In this document: positions 46,615-57,342 of the stretch, one piece after another
Numbering within the stretch: the stretch's first letter is position 1
Layout of the letters: every line of letters starts with the position of its first letter
Assembly: GCA_000153745.1 (NCBI GenBank)
Contig: DS022282.1
Span: forward strand, 1,386,066 to 1,450,065
Direction of reading: 5' to 3'
From: Rhodobacterales bacterium HTCC2255
GTDB lineage: Bacteria > Pseudomonadota > Alphaproteobacteria > Rhodobacterales > Rhodobacteraceae
Length of the DNA stretch: 64,000 nt
Translations under genes and position numbers: made by a program
Notes under the pieces: generated by a model
Told to the model about the DNA's origin: nothing
The model's input: only the letters and a program-made list of their open reading frames with translations
Databases searched by the model: none

Positions 46615-47243
46615 TTTTTAATTTTACTAGCTGCAGATATATTAAATAAATATAATGGTATTGTAGCCACTTCGCGTAAATTATTTAGCATAATTTTAGT
46701 TTTTTGATTAGATTGATTTGTTATTGTCCAACTCTCTAATAATATAGGTTGATTGCTGAATACCATTTTAATTTTACCTTGAGATAGTCTCTTAGGATCT
46801 TGGACAACAATAAAAGTATTTTTATTTTTTTCTGTGTGCTCAGACACCATTTTATTTTTTATTAAATTTACATCTTTTTTTAATAATAGATTTAAAGGCG
46901 TTTTTTTTAATGGAAATATCGTTGGCCCATTTTTAGTCTTGTCGTCAAATATTGCGACATTCCCTGCTCCAGCTATAACTAAAGCATTATTTGGAGCTTC
47001 ATATTCAAGTCTCATTTTTCCAGGTCGCCTGATATATAATTTGCCTGCATCGATTGAACCATCAGAGTTAATTTGCTCAAAATCAGCCTCAACCATCTTA
47101 AGTTCATTTATGTAGTCACTTATATTACTTAGAGATATTTTTTCTGCAAAGGAAGGATGTGTCATGAAACATGTAATGAATAAAACTTTGAAAAGTATTT
47201 TAATTTTAAGCATCATCTTAATAACAGTTTCTAATATTTTCAT
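46611..47243 (-). CDS. lolA: Outer-membrane lipoprotein carrier protein LolA
   Basis: Periplasmic chaperone that ferries lipoproteins from LolCDE to the outer membrane. The 210-residue frame has a signal peptide within residues 9-33 (IKILFKVLFITCFMTHPSFA). LolA family blocks follow: MVEADFEQ and the pair KLYIRRPGKMRLEYEAP. The exact start is uncertain; ATG at 47243 gives nine extra residues before the MM doublet that may be the true start. Downstream of ftsK by 29 bp on the same strand. It would serve the several lipoproteins encoded here. Confidence 0.88.
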   Translation of the reverse strand: MKILETVIKMMLKIKILFKVLFITCFMTHPSFAEKISLSNISDYINELKMVEADFEQINSDGSIDAGKLYIRRPGKMRLEYEAPNNALVIAGAGNVAIFDDKTKNGPTIFPLKKTPLNLLLKKDVNLIKNKMVSEHTEKNKNTFIVVQDPKRLSQGKIKMVFSNQPILLESWTITNQSNQKTKIMLNNLREVATIPLYLFNISAASKIKN

Positions 47244-47272
47244 ATCATGTCTTATGTGATCATTTGTAATTT

Positions 47273-49993
47273 TTAATCTTGTTCAGGTAGAAAAATTTCA
47301 CGTTTCCCAATGTGATTTGCTGCAGATACAATCCCATTATCTTCCATTTCTTCCACAATTTTAGCTGCCTTATTGTACCCTATAGACAGTTTTCTTTGTA
47401 TGTATGAAGTTGAACATTTTCTGTCATGAGCAACGATAGCTACAGCTTGATCATAAAGAGCAGATTCTTTGTCAGTATTACCACCTAATCCCAAAATTGA
47501 ATCTAAACTTGATGCTTTTTCGTCATCAGGTCCTTTTACGACGCCACTCACGTATTCTGGTGGGCCAAATTTTTTCAAGTGGTTAACTATTAACTCTACT
47601 TCTTCATCTGATACAAATGGTGCATGTATTCGTGTAATTTTTCCACCACCCGCCATATATAACATATCACCCATTCCAAGTAATTGCTCAGCACCCATTT
47701 CTCCTAGGATCGTACGGCTATCAATTTTTGATGTAACTTGAAATGAAATTCGAGTTGGAAAATTGGCTTTAATTGTACCTGTAATAACATCTACTGATGG
47801 TCGCTGAGTGGCCATTATCAAATGTATTCCTGATGCTCTAGCCATTTGTGCTAATCTTTGTATGCAAGCTTCAATTTCTTTACCTGCAACCATCATTAAG
47901 TCGGCCATTTCATCCACAACAACTACAATAAAAGGTAATTTTTCTGGTTTAAATGTTTCAGTTTCAAAAATTGCTTCACCAGTATTATCGTCAAACCCAG
48001 TTTGTACTGTACGTTCAAAATCTTCATTTTTAGCAAGAGCATCTGCTACACGACTATTATACCCTGAAATATTACGGACACCCATTTTGGACATCTTCCT
48101 GTAACGTTCTTCCATCTCGCCAACTACCCACTTTAAGGCAACAACAGCTTTTCTAGGATCTGTAACGACAGGTGATAGAAGATGAGGAATTCCATCATAA
48201 ACAGAAAGTTCTAACATCTTAGGGTCTATCATAATCATCCTGCATTCATCAGGTGATAATTTATATAACAATGATAATAGCATTGTATTGATGGCTACAG
48301 ATTTACCAGATCCTGTTGTACCGGCAATTAGTAAATGAGGCATTTTCGCTAAATCAGCTACCTCAGGAATACCACCTATATTTTTTCCAAGGGCGAGTGG
48401 TAAACCGTGTTTCCCATCACCATAATCACGCGCTGATAAAATCTCTCTAAGCAATACAGTTTCTCTATGATCGTTTGGTAATTCAATACCAATAACTGTT
48501 CGGCCTGGCACTGTTGATACTCGAGCAGCTAGTGCTGACATTGATCTAGCTATATCATCAGCTAGGCCAATAACCCTACTGGCCTTGAGGCCAGGAGCTG
48601 GTTCTAGTTCATACATAGTCACAACTGGCCCAGGTCTGACTGAAATAATTTCACCCTTAACGCCATAATCATCTAATACATTTTCTAACATGCGCGCATT
48701 TTCTTCTAATGCTTCATCAGACAATTGCTGCCTTATTACAGTTTTTGGACTCTCCAGTAAATCTAGCGCTGGTTGTTCATAATTTGCCATATTCTCAAAA
48801 AATAACGTTGGCTGGGCTTCCGATTTTGCTTTTTTGCTTTGAGGGATGGGTTTTTGTGAAGGATGTTCGACTACAGATTTTGCGTTTGATGGGCGAAGTA
48901 ATGTTGGTTCTTTTCGCTTTGTTTCTAGTGGTAATTCCATTGAGCGCTCGTTTGCATCATCATAAAAGTTTGCATCCGGTGGCGTTGGCACTGATGGCTC
49001 ATAAATAGGTTCAATATCAACCATGGGAGCATCTCTGTTGTTCTTGAGATTCTTTCTATGAACGGCTTCTTGAATTCTTCGTGTAACACGATCTGGATTA
49101 TCTGTACTGGCAGAATCTGGAGAAATATAATCAAGTATTTCTGTGTTTGAATTATTTTTTTCGTTTTTATTAAATTTTGTAAAAGATGGTAATAAGGATT
49201 TTAAACCACCATTTTTGGGAATGTCTAATACTTCTGTATCGTCTTCAATATTATCATATCTTTGTATTCCAATATCATATCTTGAGTCCAATTGGTCATT
49301 ATCTGTTTGTATTAGAGCACTTTTATTTTTTGAATGTGGTATTAATTTTTTTATGATTTTCCATAAAATTAGAACAGTAAATATAACACCCTGTAAGCTT
49401 CGGCTTAAAATCGATTTTATTTCTGGAAGATTAAAGCCTAATGAAAAAAGCCCAATACAGAAGGAACTGATACCTAAGAACAAGGAAATTGATTTTACCC
49501 AAATTGCTAAATCAATTGGATTGAAATCCACAAGAACCTCAAAAATTGCATCACCTGAAAAACCACCTAGATTGTAGCTATTTGGCCAATTTGCAGGTGG
49601 TACATTTGTTGCCATGAAAACAGCAGTAAATGCTAAAAATATTGGTAAAAAGACGCCACGTTTTAATATTAGTTGGTGACCTCGGTGTAATAATAATCGA
49701 AAACCCCATATAATCATTGCTAAGCTACATGCCCAAGACGCCCATCCGATAGCAAACATTAACGTCATCGCGTATGATGCACCATAAAATCCCATTATAT
49801 TTTGAACATCACCTGATGTTGAATTTAAAAAATTTGGATCATTAGGTGAGTAGCTGTAAAGTGCTGTAGATGTTATAAAAGCACAAAATATTAAAACTAA
49901 ACCCAACAGTTCCATCAATCGATTTCGAATTTGAGTTTTTAGTTGTGTTTCTAATATAGGCCCCCGAGGGCGTGTGCTATTTGCCATGCTCAT
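47273..49993 (-). CDS. ftsK: DNA translocase FtsK
   Basis: Septum-anchored DNA pump that clears and resolves chromosomes at division. The 906-residue protein has four or five N-terminal membrane helices (about 25-195) and an acidic linker (about 230-400). The motor follows, with Walker A TTGSGKS, a Walker [13 protein letters not shown] region and the MATQRPS motif. A C-terminal gamma winged-helix domain (about 835-905, [17 protein letters not shown]) should read the polarity sequences on DNA. Its ATG overlaps the aminotransferase stop (ATGA), so they are coupled. Full length. Confidence 0.97.
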   Translation of the reverse strand: MSMANSTRPRGPILETQLKTQIRNRLMELLGLVLIFCAFITSTALYSYSPNDPNFLNSTSGDVQNIMGFYGASYAMTLMFAIGWASWACSLAMIIWGFRLLLHRGHQLILKRGVFLPIFLAFTAVFMATNVPPANWPNSYNLGGFSGDAIFEVLVDFNPIDLAIWVKSISLFLGISSFCIGLFSLGFNLPEIKSILSRSLQGVIFTVLILWKIIKKLIPHSKNKSALIQTDNDQLDSRYDIGIQRYDNIEDDTEVLDIPKNGGLKSLLPSFTKFNKNEKNNSNTEILDYISPDSASTDNPDRVTRRIQEAVHRKNLKNNRDAPMVDIEPIYEPSVPTPPDANFYDDANERSMELPLETKRKEPTLLRPSNAKSVVEHPSQKPIPQSKKAKSEAQPTLFFENMANYEQPALDLLESPKTVIRQQLSDEALEENARMLENVLDDYGVKGEIISVRPGPVVTMYELEPAPGLKASRVIGLADDIARSMSALAARVSTVPGRTVIGIELPNDHRETVLLREILSARDYGDGKHGLPLALGKNIGGIPEVADLAKMPHLLIAGTTGSGKSVAINTMLLSLLYKLSPDECRMIMIDPKMLELSVYDGIPHLLSPVVTDPRKAVVALKWVVGEMEERYRKMSKMGVRNISGYNSRVADALAKNEDFERTVQTGFDDNTGEAIFETETFKPEKLPFIVVVVDEMADLMMVAGKEIEACIQRLAQMARASGIHLIMATQRPSVDVITGTIKANFPTRISFQVTSKIDSRTILGEMGAEQLLGMGDMLYMAGGGKITRIHAPFVSDEEVELIVNHLKKFGPPEYVSGVVKGPDDEKASSLDSILGLGGNTDKESALYDQAVAIVAHDRKCSTSYIQRKLSIGYNKAAKIVEEMEDNGIVSAANHIGKREIFLPEQD

Positions 49994-51174
49994 AACGTAT
50001 ATAAATTATCCTTAATTGTCTGTAGTCCACGTTTAGTTTCTTCGAATGTTGCAACCATTGCTACACGAATGTAGTTTTCACCTGGGTTTTTATTTGAGAT
50101 ATCTCTGCTTAAATAAGAGCCAGGCAGCACCCTAATACCAGCTTCTTTCCATAATTTGAGCGTTGCTTGCTCACCATTTTTAACTGGCAGCCATAGAAAA
50201 AATCCTGCTTGTGGTGAATTATAGCCTTTTACATTTTTAAATATATTATCTGCTATTTGGTATTTTTCTTGGTATAATTTACGGTTTTCAATAACATGGT
50301 TTTCATCCGACCAAACTGCAGTGGCAACTGTTTGAAGTGGTGTCGGGTTTGGTGCGCCAGAGTAATTTCGAAGCTGTTTCATCTCTTTAATATTTTTAGG
50401 CCCACTAGCTGCAAAACCTGAACGCAATCCTGGTAGGTTAGATCTTTTAGATAATGAATGAAAAACTACAAGTCTTTCAGGGTCAGCACCAATCGCATGA
50501 GAAACCTGTAAAGCTCCAACAGGTGCAGCGTCACGATAAATTTCTGAATAACACTCATCAGCAAAAATTTTAAAGTCATATTTTTCAGCAAGTTGCATAA
50601 GTTCAACCCAATATTCATATGTCGCCATAGTTCCTTGCGGATTGGCTGGGGAGCATAGAAATAATATTGTAGTTTGGTCTAAAACCTCTTTTGGAAGTTC
50701 TGAATAATTAGGCATAAAATTGTTTTCAGCATATGCTGGTACAAATACAGGTTCAGCGGAAACTGTAGCTGCTCCAACTGCATATACTTGGTAAAAAGGG
50801 TTAGGTATTAAAACTTTTGTCGGTTTGCCGTTTTTGGTCTCTGGGGATAATGCAATTTGAGCATTAAATAGCCCTTCTCTTGTTCCATTTAGCGATAAAA
50901 TTTGTGTCTCAGGATTTAGAATAACCCCGTATCTTTTATTAACCCATTTGGAAATTGCATCTAATAATTCAGGGGAACCATCATTACTTGGGTAACGATT
51001 AAAATCTTTTATACTTTTTATTAAAATATCTTCTACAAAATTTGGAAATTCATGTTTTGGTTCACCTATAGACATATGCAACACTTCACCTCCCGCTGGA
51101 TGACTATCTAGCAGTGCGCGTAAACGCGGGAATGCATAAGCTGGCAGGTTTGAAAACCGCTCGGGTAAATCCAT
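49990..51174 (-). CDS. Class I/II aminotransferase (possible succinyldiaminopimelate aminotransferase)
   Basis: Pyridoxal-phosphate aminotransferase of 394 residues with the usual fold. The PLP lysine is in [27 protein letters not shown] and [12 protein letters not shown] carry other cofactor contacts. The N-terminal [17 protein letters not shown] segment is typical of the DapC-like group, which makes diaminopimelate precursors in the lysine/peptidoglycan pathway. That fits the nearby asd and cell-wall genes, but the substrate is inferred. Coupled to ftsK by a 4-nt overlap. Confidence 0.87.
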   Translation of the reverse strand: MDLPERFSNLPAYAFPRLRALLDSHPAGGEVLHMSIGEPKHEFPNFVEDILIKSIKDFNRYPSNDGSPELLDAISKWVNKRYGVILNPETQILSLNGTREGLFNAQIALSPETKNGKPTKVLIPNPFYQVYAVGAATVSAEPVFVPAYAENNFMPNYSELPKEVLDQTTILFLCSPANPQGTMATYEYWVELMQLAEKYDFKIFADECYSEIYRDAAPVGALQVSHAIGADPERLVVFHSLSKRSNLPGLRSGFAASGPKNIKEMKQLRNYSGAPNPTPLQTVATAVWSDENHVIENRKLYQEKYQIADNIFKNVKGYNSPQAGFFLWLPVKNGEQATLKLWKEAGIRVLPGSYLSRDISNKNPGENYIRVAMVATFEETKRGLQTIKDNLYTL

Positions 51175-51251
51175 TATTGCCTCGTTTTAATAGGGTCTAA
51201 CGCCCTTTTTATTCACTATACTTTATTTTGACAGTTAGTCCAAATTTATTA

Positions 51252-52577
51252 TCAAGCCATATCGCTTTCAATTTTGGCTGCAATACTCAGTAGATTTAAT
51301 TCAGAAAATGGTGCACCCATAATCGTAAACCCACAAGAGGGTTGGGATGTTGGTAGTGTTATTGAGCACAGTCCAAGCATATTACCAATTCGTGTGTTTC
51401 TTAATGCTAATAGGTTTGCACGTTTATAATATGAGCTATTACTTAACAATTTTGATTTATTAGGTGGCAGGATTGGAGATGTAGGTAAAATTACTGCATC
51501 AAATTCTTGAGTAAAATTTATCCAATCTGCTCTAATATTATTAACAATAGTCCATGCATCTTTATATTCGTTCTGGGAGTAATTTTTACCTGCCATAAAA
51601 CGATTTAAAATTTCAGGGTACATTTTTTTACCTTCTTTTTCTAATACTTTGCCCCAGACTTGGTACGCTTCAAATGTATAAATAATACCAGACAATGACA
51701 AAAGTTTTTCAAGAATTGGAAATCTGTCTTTAGTAATTTTAATGTCTTTTCCAGAAATTTTAGCACAGGCGTCATTAAAAGCCATGAGTGGTAAATTCTC
51801 AATGCCTTCTTTGGTAATACCTTCTAGCCGCATTAGTTGTAAGGATTTTCGGCTTTTAATGGGTGTGTAATCTTTATTTTTCAATATTGAATAAATGACA
51901 CTTGCGTCTTCAACGTTTCTGCAAAGGGGCCCAATAGTATCAAATTTTGGGCACAAAGGTACCACACCTTCAAGGGAAATATCTCCACTGGTTGTCTTAA
52001 GCCCAACCAAATCGTTCCACGCTGCTGGAACCCTTACTGAACCACCTGTATCAGATCCTATTCCGATTGAGGCTAGGTTGAATGCTACTGATCCTGCAGC
52101 TCCAGAAGATGAACCACCCGATACTGCATCTAAATTGTTTATACAGGGTGTTGTTTTTGTCATAGGGTTCAAACCTAGACCTGAAAATGCAAGCTCTGAC
52201 ATATGGGTTTTGCCCAAACAAACCAATCCTGCTTTTGTGGCGTGCTGTAAGACAACAGCATCGGATTGTGGAACTCTGCCAGATAATAATAAAGTCCCAG
52301 CTTCGGTATTTATATCTTTACTATCAAATAAATCTTTCCATGATATTGGAACGCCATCTAGCATACTTAAACGTGTATTATTTTTTGCCCTTACTTCTGC
52401 TTGTTCAGCTTCTTTTAATGCCCTTAGCGAAGATACATTAGTATATATTTCGTTTTGTAATGGATGTTTTTTTATCGCATTTATATAGGTTTTTACTAAT
52501 GCTAATGGAGAAATGGAGCCATTATCAATTCCACGCCCTAAATCACAAGCAGTCATTTTCAGCCATAATTGTGTCAT
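51252..52577 (-). CDS. Amidase signature-family amidase
   Basis: Amide hydrolase of 441 residues with the Ser-cisSer-Lys triad. The Lys is in GVPISWKDLFD (near residue 77) and the two serines are in the Gly/Ser-rich GGSSSGAAG segment and GSDTGGSVRVPAA. It is shorter than GatA (about 490 aa) and is not next to gatB/gatC, so it is more likely a stand-alone amidase of unknown substrate than the tRNA amidotransferase subunit. Monocistronic, divergent from the UbiH-type gene. Confidence 0.88.
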   Translation of the reverse strand: MTQLWLKMTACDLGRGIDNGSISPLALVKTYINAIKKHPLQNEIYTNVSSLRALKEAEQAEVRAKNNTRLSMLDGVPISWKDLFDSKDINTEAGTLLLSGRVPQSDAVVLQHATKAGLVCLGKTHMSELAFSGLGLNPMTKTTPCINNLDAVSGGSSSGAAGSVAFNLASIGIGSDTGGSVRVPAAWNDLVGLKTTSGDISLEGVVPLCPKFDTIGPLCRNVEDASVIYSILKNKDYTPIKSRKSLQLMRLEGITKEGIENLPLMAFNDACAKISGKDIKITKDRFPILEKLLSLSGIIYTFEAYQVWGKVLEKEGKKMYPEILNRFMAGKNYSQNEYKDAWTIVNNIRADWINFTQEFDAVILPTSPILPPNKSKLLSNSSYYKRANLLALRNTRIGNMLGLCSITLPTSQPSCGFTIMGAPFSELNLLSIAAKIESDMA

Positions 52578-52652
52578 TATTATCTCCTATTTTTTTACTT
52601 TAGCGACGGTTTGTAGCGTGGACAATCCAGTTAATTCATAGATAATCGTAAT

Positions 52653-53879
52653 ATGGATTTTGATACAGATATATTAGTTGTTGGGGGTGGGCTTATTGGT
52701 AGTGCAATGGCTATCGCTTTATCAAGTATCGGCTTTGATGTAACCGTTATTGATCGCCAATCAGATCAACTATCAAAGTCACATGTTTTTGATGGAAGAG
52801 CATATGCATTGTCTCACGCATCTATTCGAATGCTAAAAGCACTTGGAATTTGGAATTATATTGAAGAAAATGCTGAGCCAATTCTTGATATAAAGGTAAG
52901 CGATGGGCGAGCTGGTGAGGGTGCTTCAGATTGGTTTTTACACTTTGATCATCAAGAACTCGAAGAAGGTCCAATGGGGCATTTAATTGAAGACCGTCAT
53001 ATTCGCGAAGCATTAAAAGCCAATATAAAAAAATCAAAACAGATTGAATATATCTATAATACAGAAGTTATTTCAAAATCTGATGACGATACAGGAGTGA
53101 GCCTAAACTTATCAGATGGTCGAATTTTACGATCACGCTTATTAATAGGATGTGATGGACGAAATTCAAATATAGCTAAATGGTCAAATATTTCTCATAT
53201 TGGCTGGGATTATAATCAATCAGCTTTAGTATGTGCTATATCTCACGAAAAACCACACTATGGTATAGCACATCAATTTTTTACACCATCGGGGCCCTTA
53301 GCAATTTTGCCTCTGCCAGGCAATAAATCCTCAATAGTTTGGACTGAAACGAAGGATAAAGCTAAAGATATAAATATAATGCGTGATGAGGATTACTTAT
53401 CAGCCCTTTCACCTGTAATTGGAAATTTTTTAGGGCCAATAAGTTTGGTTGGTGACCGTTTTAGTTATCCTCTAGGCCTATCAATAGCGGAAAGTTTTAT
53501 TTCTAGCTGCACTGTCCTTGTCGGTGACTCTGCTCATGGAATTCATCCCCTTGCTGGGCAGGGGTTAAATCTGGGGTTAAAAGATATTGCAGCATTAACA
53601 GAAGTTTTAGCGCTTGCAAAAAGGCGAGGAGAAAACTTTTCTTCAAAAGATGTCTTAGAAAGATATCAGAAATGGAGACGTTTTGATACATCTGCGATGG
53701 CGGTAGTAACGGATAGTATCAATAAATTATTTTCCAATGATAATACAGTTTTACGTTCAATAAGAGATATTGGTTTAGGTGGTGTAAATGCTACACCGCA
53801 ATTACGCAGAAGTTTTATGCGCCATGCTGCAGGCCTCTCAGGAGACTTACCAAAGCTATTGCAAGGTCAAATTATTTAA
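52653..53879 (+). CDS. UbiH/UbiF/Coq6-family FAD-dependent hydroxylase
   Basis: Flavoprotein monooxygenase (408 aa) expected to hydroxylate the ubiquinone ring. FAD contacts: [15 protein letters not shown] at the N terminus, a central [11 protein letters not shown] (DG motif), and the GD motif [22 protein letters not shown], the family's hallmark. Which ring position it acts on cannot be told from sequence alone. Ends overlapping the stop of a Trm112-like gene on the other strand. Confidence 0.9.
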   Translation: MDFDTDILVVGGGLIGSAMAIALSSIGFDVTVIDRQSDQLSKSHVFDGRAYALSHASIRMLKALGIWNYIEENAEPILDIKVSDGRAGEGASDWFLHFDHQELEEGPMGHLIEDRHIREALKANIKKSKQIEYIYNTEVISKSDDDTGVSLNLSDGRILRSRLLIGCDGRNSNIAKWSNISHIGWDYNQSALVCAISHEKPHYGIAHQFFTPSGPLAILPLPGNKSSIVWTETKDKAKDINIMRDEDYLSALSPVIGNFLGPISLVGDRFSYPLGLSIAESFISSCTVLVGDSAHGIHPLAGQGLNLGLKDIAALTEVLALAKRRGENFSSKDVLERYQKWRRFDTSAMAVVTDSINKLFSNDNTVLRSIRDIGLGGVNATPQLRRSFMRHAAGLSGDLPKLLQGQII

Positions 53880-54049
53880 TCAATTTTTCTAGCTTCATCG
53901 GGTAGCATAACCGGTATTCCATTACGAATAGGGTAAGCTAATTTTGCACTATTTGATATAAGTTCTTGTGTCTCAGCATTATAAGTAAGCGATCCAAATG
54001 TAATAGGACAGACCAGTATTTCTAACATTTTTGGATCAATTTGGATCAT
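53876..54049 (-). CDS. Trm112 family small protein
   Basis: A 57-residue frame starting at ATG 54049 and overlapping the preceding stop by 4 nt (ATGA). The start [15 protein letters not shown] and the C-terminal [13 protein letters not shown] match the Trm112/YcaR family. In eukaryotes and archaea this family activates methyltransferases; in bacteria its partner is often unknown. Only one of the expected zinc cysteines (C14) is present, as in related Rhodobacterales proteins by recollection. Tightly coupled to the Lon-domain gene. Confidence 0.85.
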   Translation of the reverse strand: MIQIDPKMLEILVCPITFGSLTYNAETQELISNSAKLAYPIRNGIPVMLPDEARKID

Positions 54050-54696
54050 TGTATTTTGTCCATAGTGCTGTTTTCGTCCCTAAGTGCAAACTCCATCAAC
54101 GTTACTAAAGTTTCGCGCCTTGTATCAAGGGAGGGTGCTTCTAATAGGGCTTGTTTTTCTTCAGGCTCAAATGGGCAAAGCATCGCTAAAGAATTTATTA
54201 ATAACATATCATCAGCATCTTTAAGACCATCCCAATCTGTAGAAAGCTCCATTATTTTAAAATAGCGCTCTAAAACGTCAAAGAATTTCTCTCTATTTAT
54301 ATTTTGGTTTTCATTTGGGGTTTTTAGATCTCCACCAAAACTATCCCAATTAATATTAGCAGTTGGATATGAAAGAAATCCATCAATTAGATTTGTAACT
54401 CTAAACCTACATATACCTGTTAACGTGACCATATACCTACCGTCCCCAGTTTCAGAGAAAGAAGTTAAACGCCCTGCACAACCAATTTTGTGTACTCGCA
54501 AGTCACCATTTTTTGGATTTGGTGACAATGGTTGCACCATACCAATCAGTCTGTGGTCTGATTTCATAGTGTCATCTAAGAGGGATAGGTATCTTGGCTC
54601 AAATATATTTAGGGGTAAACGAGAGTGGGGTAATAACAATGCATTACCAAGTGGAAACAGTGAAATAGTTTCTGGGAGTGAATTTAATTTATACAT
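54046..54696 (-). CDS. LON peptidase substrate-binding domain protein
   Basis: Protein of 216 residues consisting of the N-terminal LON domain only ([29 protein letters not shown], with [10 protein letters not shown] further on). No AAA or protease domain follows, so it is not Lon protease. Proposed roles as substrate-recognition adaptor are inference. Its stop overlaps the Trm112 gene start. It follows the thioredoxin-TPR gene on the same strand by 26 bp. Confidence 0.88.
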   Translation of the reverse strand: MYKLNSLPETISLFPLGNALLLPHSRLPLNIFEPRYLSLLDDTMKSDHRLIGMVQPLSPNPKNGDLRVHKIGCAGRLTSFSETGDGRYMVTLTGICRFRVTNLIDGFLSYPTANINWDSFGGDLKTPNENQNINREKFFDVLERYFKIMELSTDWDGLKDADDMLLINSLAMLCPFEPEEKQALLEAPSLDTRRETLVTLMEFALRDENSTMDKIQ

Positions 54697-54722
54697 AAAG
54701 CATATTTAGATCAAATCTTGCA

Positions 54723-55628
54723 TCAGGCAAATAGCATTGATGCAAGTTGACGGCGGCCACTTAGTGTAATGGGATCTTCACCACCTAATATGTCAAAAAA
54801 CTTAAATAATTGTTGACGAGCAGCATCATCATTCCATTCTTGATCTACCCTAAATATTGCCAATAATTCTTGTATGGCCTCACTCGTTTCCCCTTTTGTA
54901 AATAGAGCTAAAGCAAGGTCAAAGCGCACTTGATGATTATTAATATCTGTAGATAGTAGTTTGCGTAAATCGCTAAGTTCCGCAATACCTTCAGCTTGGT
55001 TTGTTAGTTCTATTTGTGCTTGAAGTGCAAGTATTTCAGACTTATTTTTTAATGCATCAGGTATCTCTTCCAGCATCTTTTTTGCGTCATCAAGTTTTTT
55101 TGCACCCATTTTTGATTTAAATAATCCAACAAATGCAAGTGAACTATTTGGGTCTTCACCTAATATGGCTTCAAATGTTTCTGCCGCATCATCGAATTCT
55201 TCTGATTCTAACATCTCATCTGCAACTGCTATTGCCTCTGAAAGGTCGCCCTCATCATCCGTCACCTTCTCTAAAAGTTTTTCTATAAAAACTTTTAGTT
55301 CTGATGGTGCTTTTGCGCCCATAAAGCCATCAATAGGTTGACCATCAACAAACGCAAAAACTGCAGGAATTGATTGGATACGCATTTGGCTAGCTAAATT
55401 TTGGTTTTGATCAATATCAATTTTAACCATTTTTATTTTACCATTAGTGGCTTTTACTTCTGCCTCCAATGCTGGCCCTAACGTCTTGCAAGGTCCACAC
55501 CAAGGCGCCCAAAAATCTACGACAATAGGAGAAGATTTTGATGCTTCAATGACATCATCCATGAATGTATCTTCGTTAACGTCTTTGATTAAGATTTCTT
55601 CAGAATTTGATTGGTTAAGCTCTAGCAT
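54723..55628 (-). CDS. Thioredoxin-TPR chaperone (CnoX/YbbN-like)
   Basis: Two-part protein of 301 residues. The N-terminal thioredoxin domain (about 17-110) has the CxxC active site C44-x-x-C47 (WCGPCK). The C-terminal helical part (about 130-300) has TPR-like repeats. E. coli CnoX lacks a CxxC in SxxC form and holds client proteins; this one keeps CxxC, as Rhodobacterales and Caulobacter homologues do, so it may be both reductase and holdase. Same-strand neighbour of the Lon-domain and exonuclease III genes. Confidence 0.9.
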   Translation of the reverse strand: MLELNQSNSEEILIKDVNEDTFMDDVIEASKSSPIVVDFWAPWCGPCKTLGPALEAEVKATNGKIKMVKIDIDQNQNLASQMRIQSIPAVFAFVDGQPIDGFMGAKAPSELKVFIEKLLEKVTDDEGDLSEAIAVADEMLESEEFDDAAETFEAILGEDPNSSLAFVGLFKSKMGAKKLDDAKKMLEEIPDALKNKSEILALQAQIELTNQAEGIAELSDLRKLLSTDINNHQVRFDLALALFTKGETSEAIQELLAIFRVDQEWNDDAARQQLFKFFDILGGEDPITLSGRRQLASMLFA

Positions 55629-55683
55629 GAATCACCTATTAATTTTTTCTTCTGATTAGTGGCAAAATTTAAATCAGGCAACA

Positions 55684-56472
55684 CTATAGATCAAAGCTCG
55701 AGAATATTGGCGCGTGATCACTTGGTTTTTCCCAGCCCCTAACGTCTCTTGATATGTAACTACCATACCCTTTATCGGCAATATCTTTTGTCGCCCATAT
55801 ATGATCTAAGCGTCTACCTTTATTGGCTGTATCCCAATCCCTAGCTCTATATGACCACCATGAATATAATAATCCTGATGGTATATCTTTGCGAATTATA
55901 TCTACCCAATTAGCAGAGAGCATAACTTCATTGAGGGCTTGAATTTCTTGTGGGGTATGACTGACAATCTTTAAAAGTTTTTTGTGATCCCAAACATCCT
56001 CTTCACCTGGAGCAATATTTAAATCACCAACCAGAATTGATTTCTGAGGTTTTTGTGATTGAAAATATTCTGCCATCTCACTCAGATAATCTAACTTCTG
56101 GCCAAATTTTTCATTTATGTTTCTATCAGGAATGTCACCTCCAGCGGGCACATAAAAGTTATGAATATTTAGTTTATTATCAACATTTACTGCAATGTGG
56201 CGAGCGTGCTCAAGGGATGCAAAATCTCTGCGGGCGATTTCTTTAAGAGGTAATCGTGATAATATAGCAACGCCATTATATCCCTTTTGACCACTCGCAA
56301 TTAAATACTTATATCCTAGTTTAGAGAATTTTTCTGTTGGTATTTTGTCTTCTGGGCTTTTGCATTCTTGCAGACATAATACATCTGGAGTTTCCTCTGA
56401 AAGTAATCTGCAGACACTATCTTCGCGTAAGCGTACTGAATTAATATTCCAACTGCATACTTTTATGGGCAT
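55684..56472 (-). CDS. xthA: Exodeoxyribonuclease III
   Basis: AP endonuclease/3'-exonuclease of base-excision repair (262 aa). Motifs of the exonuclease III fold are all visible: WNINSVR, LCLQECKSPEDKIP, the GDLNIAPGEEDVWD block, WWSYRARDWDTANKGRRLDHIWAT and the C-terminal PSDHAPIF. Length matches the family. Located 30 bp downstream of the response-regulator gene. Confidence 0.95.
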   Translation of the reverse strand: MPIKVCSWNINSVRLREDSVCRLLSEETPDVLCLQECKSPEDKIPTEKFSKLGYKYLIASGQKGYNGVAILSRLPLKEIARRDFASLEHARHIAVNVDNKLNIHNFYVPAGGDIPDRNINEKFGQKLDYLSEMAEYFQSQKPQKSILVGDLNIAPGEEDVWDHKKLLKIVSHTPQEIQALNEVMLSANWVDIIRKDIPSGLLYSWWSYRARDWDTANKGRRLDHIWATKDIADKGYGSYISRDVRGWEKPSDHAPIFSSFDL

Positions 56473-56501
56473 AGTATATCTTTCTTTTTATTCATCAGAA
56501 T

Positions 56502-57182
56502 TTACGGATTCAATCTGTATCCGCCAGTTTCAGTTATTAAAAAACAGGCATTAGCTGGGTCAATTTCTATTTTTTGGCGTAGTCTATAGATATGTGTCTC
56601 AAGCGTATGGGTGGTTACTTTAGAATTATATCCCCAGACTTCATGTAAAAGAATTTCACGACTGACTATAGTTTCTAAGTTCTGATATAAAAACTTTAAG
56701 ATATCATTTTCTTTTTCTGTTAAGCGAATAGATTTGTTTTTACTTTCTAAAACTTTGGAGTTTGGTTTAAATACATAAGATCCAATATTATGTTGCGTGT
56801 CTTCTGATTTTCCAAATTGCCGCAATTGTAATTCTATGGATTTTAACAGCGCTGGATACTTAAATGGTTTAATAATATGTTCATTTGCTTCAATTGTGAG
56901 TTGATTATCTACATTTGATGCATCAGATTGAGTTATGAGCATTATGATTGGATTTTTAAAGCCGCCAGTACGGAGTTTTTTGGTAAGATTATGCCCATTC
57001 AATTTAGAGGGTTGAGAATTGATGATAACGATATTGAATGAATTATTATTAATTTGAGTGAATACGTTATCTACATCCGATTCTATTATTTGATACTTGT
57101 CATTTAAAGATAATTGATAAATTAAAGCGTCAGATAAATCTCTATCACTATTTACTAATAGTATTTTTGTAGAAGAGCTCAT
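56502..57182 (-). CDS. OmpR-family response regulator with degenerate receiver
   Basis: DNA-binding protein of 226 residues: receiver domain (about 5-120) and a winged-helix effector (about 130-226, with RLTEKENDILKFL and TTHTLETHIYRLRQKIE). The receiver has lost key residues. The phosphoacceptor position is N55 (IVIINSQPS instead of the usual Asp) and the acidic pair reads N11-S12. T84 and K105 are kept. It is therefore unlikely to be switched by histidine-kinase phosphorylation. The start at 57182 gives MSSSTK; ATG 57194 would add four residues. No kinase gene is adjacent. Confidence 0.88.
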   Translation of the reverse strand: MSSSTKILLVNSDRDLSDALIYQLSLNDKYQIIESDVDNVFTQINNNSFNIVIINSQPSKLNGHNLTKKLRTGGFKNPIIMLITQSDASNVDNQLTIEANEHIIKPFKYPALLKSIELQLRQFGKSEDTQHNIGSYVFKPNSKVLESKNKSIRLTEKENDILKFLYQNLETIVSREILLHEVWGYNSKVTTHTLETHIYRLRQKIEIDPANACFLITETGGYRLNP

Positions 57183-57342
57183 GTGAAATTCCATAGTATT
57201 TTATTATACAATAAATATTTTTTTGAGTAGAACAAGAAATACGCACTATTACTTTTAGCTATTTATAAATAAGTTAGATATTTAATATTTTGTTCTATAA
57301 TTATATACTTCAAAGTAAGTCTTCAGAGGGTAAAGGCCAATA

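Noticed and set aside
51252-52577. Amidase as GatA subunit of tRNA amidotransferase
   Set aside because: Too short, not beside gatC or gatB, and the surrounding sequence does not match the GatA pattern; general amidase is safer.
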